From NCBI RefSeq assembly GCF_036226925.1, contig NZ_CP109031.1, forward strand, positions 3,534,001 to 3,598,000: a stretch of 64,000 nt of DNA, given 5' to 3'. The translations under genes were made by a program, and so were the position numbers. Of the stretch, positions 54,072 through 63,000 are shown in pieces. Source of the stretch: Streptomyces sp. NBC_00659 (lineage in GTDB: Bacteria > Actinomycetota > Actinomycetes > Streptomycetales > Streptomycetaceae). Each line of letters starts with the position of its first letter. The stretch's first letter is position 1. The notes beneath the pieces are model-generated. The model did no database searches. It was not told where the DNA came from and was given only the letters and a program-made list of their open reading frames with translations.

Positions 54072-54101
54072 CGGACAGGGCCGCGCCCGGAGGTGACGAA
54101 C

Positions 54102-54139
54102 GAGGCCACGTGCCGTTCGGGAGGCCCACGTGCCGTTCG
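54102..54139. repeat. 19-bp tandem duplication upstream of the isochorismatase
   Basis: GAGGCCACGTGCCGTTCG (54102-54119) is repeated as GAGGCCCACGTGCCGTTCG (54121-54139). Both contain the palindrome CACGTG. It lies 120-160 bp before the next gene. Confidence 0.75.
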
Positions 54140-54260
54140 CGCGGGCCCGCTCCCGCGTTCCGGCGGCGTTGTCAGTGCCCCGATCTACTGTGGGGCGGGC
54201 AGGAGTTCCCCGTCCGGACACACCTGCCCTGACGAGCCGGACCAACGACAGGAGAGCGTG

Positions 54261-54827
54261 ATGACGACCCTGCCCGAGCGCCCGAAGACAGCGCTGCTGG
54301 TGATCGACATGCAGCACGGAGCCGTGAACGGCACCCACGATCTCGAGGCCGTGATCGCGAACATCGGCACGCTCGTCGCCCGGGCCCGCGCCGAGGCGGT
54401 GCCGGTGATCTGGGTGCAGCACTCCGACGATCAGATGAAGTACGGCAGCGAGTCCTGGCAGTACGTGCCGGAGCTGGTCCGCGAGGACACGGAGCCCGTC
54501 GTCCACAAGAACTACGGCGACTCCTTCGAGGCCACCGATCTGGAGGACCTGCTCGCCGAGCGTGCGGTCGGCCATGTCGTGATCACCGGCGCCCAGACCG
54601 ACATGTGCGTCCGCTCCACACTCCACAGCGCCTTCACCCGTGGGTACGACGTCACGCTGGTGGGCGACGCCCACACCACGGAGGACCTCACCGCGTACGG
54701 CGCCCCCACCCCGGCCGAGGTCGTCGCCCACACCAACCTGTACTGGAAGGAGCAGCGCGCGCCCGGCCGGCGCGGGGACACCGTCGAGACGGCGAAGGTG
54801 AGCTTCGCCGCCCGAGCCGCCGGCTAG
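54261..54827 (+). CDS. Isochorismatase-family cysteine hydrolase
   Basis: A 188-aa protein. The catalytic triad is visible: Asp16 in LVIDMQ, Lys83 in VHKNYGDSF and Cys116 in GAQTDMCVRST. Members hydrolyse isochorismate, nicotinamide, N-carbamoyl compounds or biuret; with no siderophore genes nearby an amidase role is equally possible. ATG at 54261 with AGGAGA upstream. Its TAG lies in a CTAG that is also the stop of the convergent gene. Confidence 0.9.
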   Translation: MTTLPERPKTALLVIDMQHGAVNGTHDLEAVIANIGTLVARARAEAVPVIWVQHSDDQMKYGSESWQYVPELVREDTEPVVHKNYGDSFEATDLEDLLAERAVGHVVITGAQTDMCVRSTLHSAFTRGYDVTLVGDAHTTEDLTAYGAPTPAEVVAHTNLYWKEQRAPGRRGDTVETAKVSFAARAAG

Positions 54828-56041
54828 AGCCGGTCGGACAGACCCTGGGACAGGCCCTGGGACGGGCTCCCGAACCGGTCCGGGGACGGGCTGGTCGCGG
54901 GCGGCCGCTTCCCGCAGAACTCCGCCTCGACGACGGCTTCGGCGTCGCCCGCCCAGTCGCCGTTGAGGTTGAAGGCGAGGGAATGGCGGCCGTCCGCGGT
55001 GGTGAGGGCCACGCTGGACGAGCCGTGGATGCCGCCGTCATGGCCCCAGAAACGGACGCCGCAGCTCAGTTCGCCCTCCAGGAGGCCGAGGCCGTAGCGC
55101 ATGCCCGGGACGCCGTCGACGGCGACCGTCGTCCGCATCTCCCTGAGCTGCTCGCGCGGCAGGAGCCTGCCGCGCAGGAGTGCGGTGTAGAAGCGGTTCA
55201 GGTCGGAGCTGTCGGAGATCATCTCCCCCGCGGAGGAAGCCCAGGAGGGGTTCAGCGCGGTGACGTCGTAGGTCGGTCCCGTCGTGGTCTCGGCCAGTTT
55301 GGAGTACCCCCTGCTGCTGGGCGAAGGGAGCGTGACCCGGGTGCCCGGCAGCGAAGTGGCGTGCAGGCCGAGGGGCTTGATGATCCGGTCGCGGATCTGC
55401 GAGGCGTAGGAACGGCCGGTGACCTTCTCGATCACCATGCCGGCCAGGACGTAGTTGGTGTTGGAGTAGTTCCAGGACGTGCCCGGCGCGAAGTCCGGCT
55501 TGTGGGACAGGGCGACGGCGACGAGCTGTCCGGGGGGCAGTGTGTCGTAGCGGTGCCGGAGGAATCCGTCCCTGGTGAAATACGTGGCGCCGAAGCCGTC
55601 GTCGGCCGTGTAGTTGAAGATCCCGCTGGTGTGGTTGAGGAGTTGGCGGACGGTGATCCCGGTGCCGTCGTTGCCGTTGCCGCGCACCACGCCGGGCAGC
55701 CAGGTGTCCACGGTGTCGTCCAGGGACAGCCGTCCCTCGGCCTCGAGCTGGAGCAGGACGGTGGAGATGAACGTCTTGGTGATGCTGCCCACGCGGTAGC
55801 GGTCGGCCGTGGACCGCGGTGCACCGGTCCTCAGATCTCCGACGCCCGCGGTGGCCGACCAGGTGCCGTGCCGGTCCACGGCCGTCGCCGTCACCCCCGG
55901 CACACCGTCGTGCACGGCCGCTTCCAGTGCCTGCCGTGTCGGCGCGTGGCCGTCCTTCGTGGGCGCCGCCGCAGCGATGCCCGCCTGCGTCACCGCGATC
56001 CCCGCGGCGATCGCCCCCACCAGTGCCGTACGAACCCTCAT
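54824..56041 (-). CDS. Secreted serine hydrolase (beta-lactamase/D-Ala-D-Ala carboxypeptidase fold)
   Basis: A 405-aa protein with an N-terminal signal peptide (RTALVGAIAAGIAVTQAGIAAAA). The nucleophile Ser86 and Lys89 form SITK; the YxN motif is YSNTNYV, and the third motif is WGHDGGIHGSSS (HxG). Members include DD-peptidases and esterases (class C-like beta-lactamase family); the substrate cannot be read. It converges on the isochorismatase gene with 4 bp of overlap. Confidence 0.9.
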   Translation of the reverse strand: MRVRTALVGAIAAGIAVTQAGIAAAAPTKDGHAPTRQALEAAVHDGVPGVTATAVDRHGTWSATAGVGDLRTGAPRSTADRYRVGSITKTFISTVLLQLEAEGRLSLDDTVDTWLPGVVRGNGNDGTGITVRQLLNHTSGIFNYTADDGFGATYFTRDGFLRHRYDTLPPGQLVAVALSHKPDFAPGTSWNYSNTNYVLAGMVIEKVTGRSYASQIRDRIIKPLGLHATSLPGTRVTLPSPSSRGYSKLAETTTGPTYDVTALNPSWASSAGEMISDSSDLNRFYTALLRGRLLPREQLREMRTTVAVDGVPGMRYGLGLLEGELSCGVRFWGHDGGIHGSSSVALTTADGRHSLAFNLNGDWAGDAEAVVEAEFCGKRPPATSPSPDRFGSPSQGLSQGLSDRL

Positions 56042-56132
56042 GTCTTCCCCGTCTCGCTGTGGGACTCGGTCGACGGGAGGGACCCGAGGGCACGGCCGGC
56101 AGGTTGCCCGGGCCGCGCGGGTTGATCCCTTT

Positions 56133-57917
56133 TCAGCCCTTCTTCAGGATCAGCTCGGTGTTGCGGTCGCGTGAGGTGCCCGACAGGTCGGTGCGGGCGC
56201 CGGGGGCGTTGAAGGAGAGTTCGCGGTACAGCGCCGCGAGGCCCGTCTGGGTGAGGTCGGAGAAGTCCGTGGCGTGCGGGGCCGCGGACTCGATGAGGGT
56301 GGTGAACAGCGAGAGCGTGCCGTCCTTGTTGTCCACCAGCTCGATGACGCGGGCGAGCTGGGGGAAGTCGACGTGGGAGGCGGTGCCGATCTCCCAGAAG
56401 GAACGGTTGCCGGCGGCGGCGTGCGGGATGATCTCGTTCCTGTGGGTGTGGCCGTTCACCCAGGCCAGCGTGTTGCTGAAGCGGGCGAGCAGGGAGACGA
56501 CCTCGCTGCCGCCGTGCCGCGCCTCGGCCGGGTGGGCGGGGTCGGCGTGGGTGTTGTGCATGCTCTTGCTGGTGTGATGGCTGAAGACGATGACGTACGA
56601 GTCCGCGTTGTCGCGCAGCGTCTTCTCCAGCCAGCGCAGCTGAGCCGTGCCGATGGAGCCCTGGTAGTGGCCGCCGGGGTCGGTGGTGTCCAGGCTGACG
56701 CCGATGACGTCCTCGGCGATCCGGAACGTGTAGTACTGGGTGCCCGCGGAGAGGTTCGCGGACGAGTAGCCGTGGCCGAACGGGCCCGGCCCGGTGTACG
56801 CCGGGTCGAGGTGCGCCTTGATGTACTCGGCGGGGGTGAACGGGGCGCGCTTCTCGTCGGGCGTGACCGAGCGCATCTCGCGGGCGTGCGCCCTGAGCAG
56901 GTCGTGGAACGCGGCGCCCTTGGGGCTGCTGCCGTTCTTGATGCTCTTGGCCAGCGTGGTGGCCTCCGCCGAGCCCAGTGACATCAGCTTCCTGCCGCCG
57001 ACGGCGAACTCGGTGAGGTAGGAGTCGCCGCGTGATCCGTAGCAGCCGAGCGGGAGCGCGTCATGGTTGCCGACGGTGGAGTACCAGGGCAGCTTCAGGC
57101 CGGGGCTGCGCAGTTCGCGGATGGCCGCCTCCAGGAAGCCCTGGAGGCGCGGGAAGCCGAGCTGCTTGTCGGCGTCGCGCAGGGCGGCGTCGGGCTGCCA
57201 GTAGGTCTTCAGACCGCTGGCCTGGACGCCCTCGTAGTGCCGCGGGTCACCGCTGTTGGGGGTGATGCGGCCGCCGCTCATGACCTTCAGGAACCACTCC
57301 AGCTCCGTCTTGGAGTTGTTGTCGGTGTTGTCCCCGGTGGTCATGACGAAGCCCAGCGGGGTTCCGGTGGCGGGAGCTCCGTGCAGCGAGTTGACCCGCT
57401 CGATCAGGGAGACCGCGCCCGCGACGGTCAGCGCCTCCTGCGGGCGCCACGAGCTCTTGTTCTGGGAGCGCAGGTACTCCAGGCGCAGCGGGTGCTGGGC
57501 GTCGACCAGGTGCAGGTCGGTGAGCTGCACGAACGCGGCGAGCGCGGTGCGCCGGTCGGCTCGGCCCGTCTTGGCCGTGGCCAGTTCGTCGCGCACGACC
57601 CGCTTCCAGCCGGCGCCGTCACCGAGCCTGCGGTACCCGGTGGAGCCGGAGCGCGGGGTGGCGACGGAGCCCAGGGTCGTGCCGCGGGTGTACGGGGCGA
57701 GCGCGGCAGGTCCCTTCGGGCCGGTGGTGGCCGACCGGCCCTCGGCGTGGGCGCCGGAGCCGGCGGCGGGCGCCTGGGCGGCCGTCGCCGCCTGCGCCGG
57801 GGACTGGGGGCGCAGGGCCAGACCGATCCCCGCGGAGAGGGACACCGCTCCGGTGGCGGCCAGCAGGGTGCGGCGGTTGAGGGCGGGTACGGTGGCGACA
57901 GAGCGTATGCGCGGCAT
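56133..57917 (-). CDS. Tat-exported metallophosphoesterase, TIGR03767 family
   Basis: A 594-aa protein. A Tat signal (NRRTLLAATGAVSLSAGIGL) is followed by a low-complexity Ala-rich stretch and a calcineurin-like fold: metal motifs FVQLTDLHLVDAQ, TTGDNTDNN, VGNHD, FSHHTS and NGHTHRNEI. This is the actinobacterial TIGR03767 group; substrate unknown, probably a phosphoester in the envelope. A candidate PHO box lies 89-121 bp upstream of the ATG at 57917, which suggests phosphate-starvation control. Confidence 0.9.
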   Translation of the reverse strand: MPRIRSVATVPALNRRTLLAATGAVSLSAGIGLALRPQSPAQAATAAQAPAAGSGAHAEGRSATTGPKGPAALAPYTRGTTLGSVATPRSGSTGYRRLGDGAGWKRVVRDELATAKTGRADRRTALAAFVQLTDLHLVDAQHPLRLEYLRSQNKSSWRPQEALTVAGAVSLIERVNSLHGAPATGTPLGFVMTTGDNTDNNSKTELEWFLKVMSGGRITPNSGDPRHYEGVQASGLKTYWQPDAALRDADKQLGFPRLQGFLEAAIRELRSPGLKLPWYSTVGNHDALPLGCYGSRGDSYLTEFAVGGRKLMSLGSAEATTLAKSIKNGSSPKGAAFHDLLRAHAREMRSVTPDEKRAPFTPAEYIKAHLDPAYTGPGPFGHGYSSANLSAGTQYYTFRIAEDVIGVSLDTTDPGGHYQGSIGTAQLRWLEKTLRDNADSYVIVFSHHTSKSMHNTHADPAHPAEARHGGSEVVSLLARFSNTLAWVNGHTHRNEIIPHAAAGNRSFWEIGTASHVDFPQLARVIELVDNKDGTLSLFTTLIESAAPHATDFSDLTQTGLAALYRELSFNAPGARTDLSGTSRDRNTELILKKG

Positions 57918-58005
57918 GGCGCGGTCTCCCCGAGTGCGAACGCGTCGGCAGTGGCAGCGGGGCGCTCGACCGGCGAACTCCCCGCTTGTACTGGATCGTT
58001 GGCAC

Positions 58006-58038
58006 TGGGGATGACCTGCGCGTTAACTGGACGGCAAC
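58006..58038 (-). promoter_or_regulatory. Candidate PHO box for the metallophosphoesterase gene
   Basis: On the minus strand three contiguous 11-nt units read GTTGCCGTCCA, GTTAACGCGCA and GGTCATCCCCA. They match the Streptomyces PhoP direct-repeat consensus GTTCACC-N4 at 4/7, 5/7 and 5/7 positions and keep the 11-nt phase. A possible -10 (TACAAG, 57985-57990) lies 15 nt downstream. Confidence 0.45.
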
Positions 58039-58162
58039 GGGCGACGCCGATCACCGTACGTCGATCTTCGCGCACCCTGGGCATCCATGGAGTCCTGTCC
58101 GAACGGCCGGTGGACGGTCACTCCGCGTTCATCTTGCGGGGTAGGGGAGGTGGATCCGGGGG

Positions 58163-58202
58163 CGACGCACGCCCGTTCACGGCGACGCCTGCCCGTTCAC
58201 GG
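58163..58202. repeat. 20-bp tandem duplication across the PPOX gene stop
   Basis: CGACGCACGCCCGTTCACGG (58163-58182) and CGACGCCTGCCCGTTCACGG (58183-58202) are consecutive. The second copy contains the stop codon of the minus-strand gene. Confidence 0.85.
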
Positions 58203-59105
58203 ATTCGCCGGTGAGTACGCGGGCGGGGACCAGCGCAGCGGGCTGGCGGCGGACGTCTCGACGGCTTCGGCGAGGGTGAAGCGGACGGTCCGTTCGCCGT
58301 CGGGGGTGAACTCCGTGCGGGCCGTACCGGTGAGCTGGAGCGCCGTTCCCGATGTCCAGTCCAGGAAGAGCAGACCGGCACGCGGATCGGCCGCGAGGTT
58401 GCCGAGGGTCAGGAACATGGAGTTCCCGGGGTAGTCGGGCCAGCTCAGTTCGCCGGGTGTGTCGACATGCACGAAGCCGGGGTTGCCGCCGCGGTGGCTC
58501 GCGTCGGCGCCGTGCGCGTGGACCGTGGCGAGAAAGAAGGTGTCGGCGGCCTCGACGAACTCCCGCTGGAAGGGGGTGAGTTCACTGCCACGCCGGGCAA
58601 CGCCCGCCGTGCGGCCGGTCACCGTCTCGTACATCTGCCTCTTCTGGAGGTACTTGGGGCAGTTGGCGAAGACCTGGTCGGCCTCGACGGCGAAGCCGCG
58701 CGGAGTGGGCCGGACCCGGCCGTTGAGGCGCATACGGCGACGGGTGCGCGGGTCGAGTGCGATGGTGCCGACAGCGGTGCCCGGGGTGGTGAGCGCGGCG
58801 GTGAGCGGATCACCCGCCGCGAGGCCGCCCGCGACCGAGATCTGCCGGGCGCCGGTGGCCCGCACGAATCCCGGCTCCCCGGTGAGCAGCGAGGCCCACA
58901 CCCCGCCACCGGCCGTCCCGGGGTCGCGGTCCCCTTCCGTCCCGCCCTCGGGGACCGCCGCGCCGACGACCAGCATGGGCTGGAGTTCGAGGAACGCGGC
59001 GACCACCGGGCGGATGCCCTGGCCGACGGACCGGCCCACATGGTCGGCGAGGTCCCGGACGCCGACACGGTCCTGGATCGCCCGCGAGCCGGAGTGATAC
59101 GTCAT
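58197..59105 (-). CDS. Pyridoxamine-5'-phosphate-oxidase-like FMN protein
   Basis: A 302-aa split-barrel protein. It has an N-terminal half about 1-150 (MTYHSGSRAIQDRVGVRDLADHVG.., ASLLTGEPGFVRAT) and a second PPOX-type unit about 175-290 (FVEAADTFFLATVHAHGADASHRGG..PGFVHV, NSMFLTLGNLAADPRAGLLFLDW). This matches the 'pyridoxamine 5'-phosphate oxidase family' proteins that bind FMN or F420. The reaction is unknown. It is divergent from the CGNR regulator, with an inverted repeat between them, suggesting it is the target of that regulator. Confidence 0.82.
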   Translation of the reverse strand: MTYHSGSRAIQDRVGVRDLADHVGRSVGQGIRPVVAAFLELQPMLVVGAAVPEGGTEGDRDPGTAGGGVWASLLTGEPGFVRATGARQISVAGGLAAGDPLTAALTTPGTAVGTIALDPRTRRRMRLNGRVRPTPRGFAVEADQVFANCPKYLQKRQMYETVTGRTAGVARRGSELTPFQREFVEAADTFFLATVHAHGADASHRGGNPGFVHVDTPGELSWPDYPGNSMFLTLGNLAADPRAGLLFLDWTSGTALQLTGTARTEFTPDGERTVRFTLAEAVETSAASPLRWSPPAYSPANP

Positions 59106-59126
59106 GACGCCTCCAGGTGCGAGAGG

Positions 59127-59197
59127 CTAACCTTTGTCATCGATATTAGAGGTTAGAGTCGAGAGCGTCAACCGGTGACCTACCCTTGAGGGGTTAG
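59127..59197. promoter_or_regulatory. Inverted-repeat operator between PPOX and CGNR genes
   Basis: CTAACCT (59127-59133) and AGGTTAG (59150-59156) form a perfect 7-bp inverted repeat, centre spacing 16 nt. A partial second copy, CTACCC...GGGTTAG, lies at 59180-59197 next to the CGNR start. The stretch is AT-rich for this genome. Confidence 0.6.
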
Positions 59198-59214
59198 TCG
59201 CGAAGGGAGACCCC

Positions 59215-59784
59215 ATGTCCACCAGCCCCGACCCCCGCCCCCTCACCGGCGAGCCGGTCTCGCTCGACCTGCTCAACACCCGCTGGGTCCACGAGGGCGC
59301 GGTACGGGACCTGCTGGCCGACACCGAGGGCCTCGCGGTGTGGCTGGCGGGCAACGGGCTCGGCTTCCCGGCCGACGACACCGTCCTGCGGCACACGCTC
59401 GAAGCCCGCGACGCCCTGCGCGCCGCGGTCGACGCCCCCCACGGCGAGGCCGCCCGGCCAGGCTCCCGGTTTCCGGCACAGGCCGCCGCCCGCGTCGACG
59501 CCGTCCTCGCGCACGGACGCGTCCGCCTGACGCTGACCGATCAAGGGCCGGGCGGAACACCGGAGTTCGACGACCCCGCCTGGGGCCCGGCCTGGCTCGC
59601 CGCGCGCGACTATCTGGAACTGCTCCAGGCCGCTCCGGACCGCATCCGCCGCTGCGCCCACGAGGCGTGCGTCCTGCACTTCTTCGACACCTCACGGAAC
59701 GGCACCCGCCGCTGGTGCTCGATGGCGGCCTGCGGTAACCGCGCGAAGGCGTCCCGCCACTACGCGCGCACAAAAGAGAGCTGA
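59215..59784 (+). CDS. CGNR zinc-finger/ABATE-domain transcriptional regulator
   Basis: A 189-aa protein. An ABATE (stress-sensor) domain (about 10-140; the start EPVSLDLLNTRWVHEG is typical) precedes the CGNR zinc finger (C-x..-WCSMAACGNRAKASRHYAR, with the first Cys residues in RRCAHEACVLHF). It probably autoregulates and controls the divergent PPOX-like gene through the inverted repeats. Its ligand is unknown. Confidence 0.88.
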   Translation: MSTSPDPRPLTGEPVSLDLLNTRWVHEGAVRDLLADTEGLAVWLAGNGLGFPADDTVLRHTLEARDALRAAVDAPHGEAARPGSRFPAQAAARVDAVLAHGRVRLTLTDQGPGGTPEFDDPAWGPAWLAARDYLELLQAAPDRIRRCAHEACVLHFFDTSRNGTRRWCSMAACGNRAKASRHYARTKES

Positions 59785-59851
59785 ATCGACAAAGCGAGAC
59801 ATCCACCCCGCCCTGGATATCCACCTATAGCGCACGATCCTCGACGTGACG

Positions 59852-59871
59852 CATGGCGGAAGTACGCCATG
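59852..59871. promoter_or_regulatory. Inverted repeat upstream of the S8 protease
   Basis: CATGGCG (59852-59858) and CGCCATG (59865-59871) are perfect 7-bp arms with a 6-nt spacer. They lie 158 bp before the protease ATG in the 244-bp gap, so this may be an operator or a 5'-UTR hairpin. Confidence 0.4.
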
Positions 59872-60028
59872 GCTGTATCCCGCCACGGTCAACTCTCCCC
59901 AAACAACTGTCCCTTGGGTAAAGCTGAGCGGTCATCCGGGTTCACATTCCGGACTGATGCGACCGGTCCCGCTGGAACCACCGGAACCGGCCGTTCCACG
60001 CTCGTTCCTTTACCTCCAAGGGATGCAG

Positions 60029-63000
60029 ATGACCTCCGACCCTCAGCGCGCCCCGATATCCGGCGCGAGACGCGTGGCCCGCCTGGCCATGGCAGCGGGC
60101 CTGGTGGCCGCGCTCTCCGCGGCCGGGCCGATACCCATGGCCTTCTCCGCGGACACGGACGCGCCCACGGCCGACCCGGGCACCAAGTCCGCCGCCGCCA
60201 AGCTCGGTTCGGCCGACGCCGACCTCCTGACCGAGGCCAAGGCCAACGGCGACAAGAACGTCACGATGATGATCGCGACGGCTCCCGGCCAGACCGAGCA
60301 GGTCGCCGAGGAGCTCGACGCGGTCAAGGGCGGCTCGGTGGGCCGCACCTACGACAAGCTCGGCTACGTCCGGGCGACCGTCCCGACGGGCAAGGCGGAC
60401 TCGGCCATCGCCGCCGCCGCGAAGCTCTCCTCGGTGCACGGGATCGACCTGCGCCAGGAGATCGCGCTGGACGACCCGACCCCGAGCGCCGACACGGCCA
60501 AGCACGGCAGCAACGCCTCCACGGCCGCCACCTACCCGGGTCCCGGCAAGAAGACCCCCGCCGAGAACCCGTACAACCCGTCCTTCGAGACGGGCGCCGT
60601 GGACTTCGTGCAGGACCACCCGAAGGCGGACGGCCGGGGCGTCACCATCGGCATCCTGGACTCGGGCGTCGACCTGGGCCACCCCGCCCTGCAGAAGACC
60701 ACCACCGGCGAGCGCAAGATCGTCGACTGGGTCACCTCGACCGACCCGATCCTCGACAGCGACGGCACCTGGCGTCGGATGACCAACCCGGTCAGCGGTC
60801 CGTCGTTCTCCTACGGCGGCGTCAGCTGGAAGGCACCCGCGGGCGACTACCAGGTCAACCTGTTCCGTGAGTCCGCGACGGCCGGAGGGGACGCCGCGGG
60901 CGACGCCAACCGGGACGGCGACACCACCGACGCCTGGGGCATCCTCTACGATCCGGCCGCCGGTACCGTCCGCGTCGACCTGAACAACAACTTCGACTTC
61001 ACCGACGACACGCCGATGAAGCCGTACAAGGACGGTTTCCAGGTCGGCTACTTCGGTACCGACAACCCGGCGACGGACGTCGTCGAGCGGCAGCCGTTCG
61101 TCGTGGAGATCCGCAAGGACGTGCCCACCGACCCGTACGGCGGCGACTGGGTCGGCAAGAAGGCCGACTTCGTCAACATCGGCGTCATCGAGTCCGAGCA
61201 CGGTACGCACGTCGCGGGCATCACCTCCGCCAACGGCCTGTTCGGCGGGAAGATGAGCGGCGCCGCGCCCGGCGCGAAGATCGTCTCCTCGCGTGCCTGC
61301 ACCTGGACCGGCGGCTGCACCAACGTCGCGCTCACCGAGGGCATGATCGACCTCGTCGCCAACCGCGGCGTGGACATCGTCAACATGTCCATCGGCGGTC
61401 TGCCCGCGCTCAACGACGGCAACAACGCGCGCTCCGAGCTCTACACGCGTCTCATCGACACCTACGGCGTCCAGCTCGTGATCTCCGCGGGCAACTCCGG
61501 CCCCGGCGCGAACACGATCGGTGACCCGGGCCTGGCCGACAAGGTCATCTCGGTCGGCGCGACCATCTCCAAGGAGACCTGGGCCGCCAACTACGGCTCG
61601 CAGGTGGAGAAGAAGTACGCGATGCTGCCCTTCTCCTCGCGCGGCCCGCGTGAGGACGGCGGCTTCACGCCGACGCTGAGCGCGCCCGGCGCCTCCATCA
61701 ACTCCACCCAGACCTGGCTGCCGGGCTCCCCGGTCGCCGAGGCGGGCTACACCCTTCCGGCCGGCTACTCGATGCTCCAGGGCACCTCGATGGCGTCCCC
61801 GCAGGCCGCGGGCGCCTCGGCGCTGCTGCTGAGCGCGGCGAAGCAGAAGGGCATCAGCCTCACCCCGGCCACCCTGCGCACCGCGCTGACCTCGACCGCC
61901 GACCACATCAAGGGCGTTCAGGCGTACGCGGAGGGTGCGGGTCTCATCAACATCGGTGACGCCTGGGACTCCATCAAGGACGGCGCCACCGCCCACGACT
62001 ACACCGTCAAGGCCCCGGTCGACACCGCGATCGACTTCGCGCTGAAGACCCCGGGCTTCGGTACCGGTCTGTACGACCGCGAGGGCGGCCTCAAGGCGGG
62101 CCAGCGCAAGACGTACGACATCACCGTCACGCGTACGTCGGGCTCGGACCGGCCGGTCCGGCACGAGCTCTCCTTCGAGAACAACGCCGGCGGCACCTTC
62201 CGGATCCTCGGCAAGGACGAGGTGTACCTCCCGCTGAACCAGCCGGTGACCGTCAAGGTCCAGGCGGCGCCGGAGTCGGCCGGGCTCAAGAGCGCGATCC
62301 TGGAGGTCGACGACCCGCGCACCGAGGGCGTCGACAAGCAGATCCTCTCGACCGTCGTCGTCTCCTCGCCGCTGAAGTACACCTACAGCGCGTCGAGTTC
62401 GGTGCAGCGCAACAGCACCACCTCGTACTTCGTGACGGTCCCCGAGGGCGCCAAGTCCCTGGAGGCCGCGATCGGCGGGCTGAAGGACAAGAGCCAGACC
62501 CGGTTCATCGCGATCCACCCGTACGGCGTTCCGGTCGACAACACCAGCACCCCGTACTGCTACAACAACTACCTCGACGGCAACGGCTGCAAGCCCGACG
62601 TGCGTTCGTACGCGGACCCGCAGCCCGGCGTCTGGGAGATCGAGGTCGAGGCGCGCCGCACCTCGCCGCTGCTCGACAACCCGTACAAGCTGGATGTCGC
62701 CGTGCTCGGCGCGGCCTTCGACCCGGCCGTCGTGACCGTCCCCGAGGCCAAGGTCGGCACCCCGGCCACCGCCTCCTGGAAGGTGACGAACAACTTCGCC
62801 GCGATCGACGGCAAGCTGAAGGGCGGTCCGCTCGGTTCCTCCAAGAACGCGCGGCCGACCATCGCCGACGGCGCGACGCAGACCACCACGGTCGAGGTGC
62901 CCGCGGGCGCCGCGTCGCTCGACGTGGTCATCGGCAACGTCTCCGACAACGCCGCCGACCTCGACCTGACGGTGTACAACGCCGCCGGGGCCGTCGTCGG

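Noticed and set aside
54169-54191. TTGTCA and TACTGT as promoter of the isochorismatase gene
   Set aside because: The spacer is only 11 nt, too short for a sigma-70-type promoter.
59942-62518. Minus-strand frame antisense to the S8 protease
   Set aside because: The plus-strand frame carries the complete catalytic triad.
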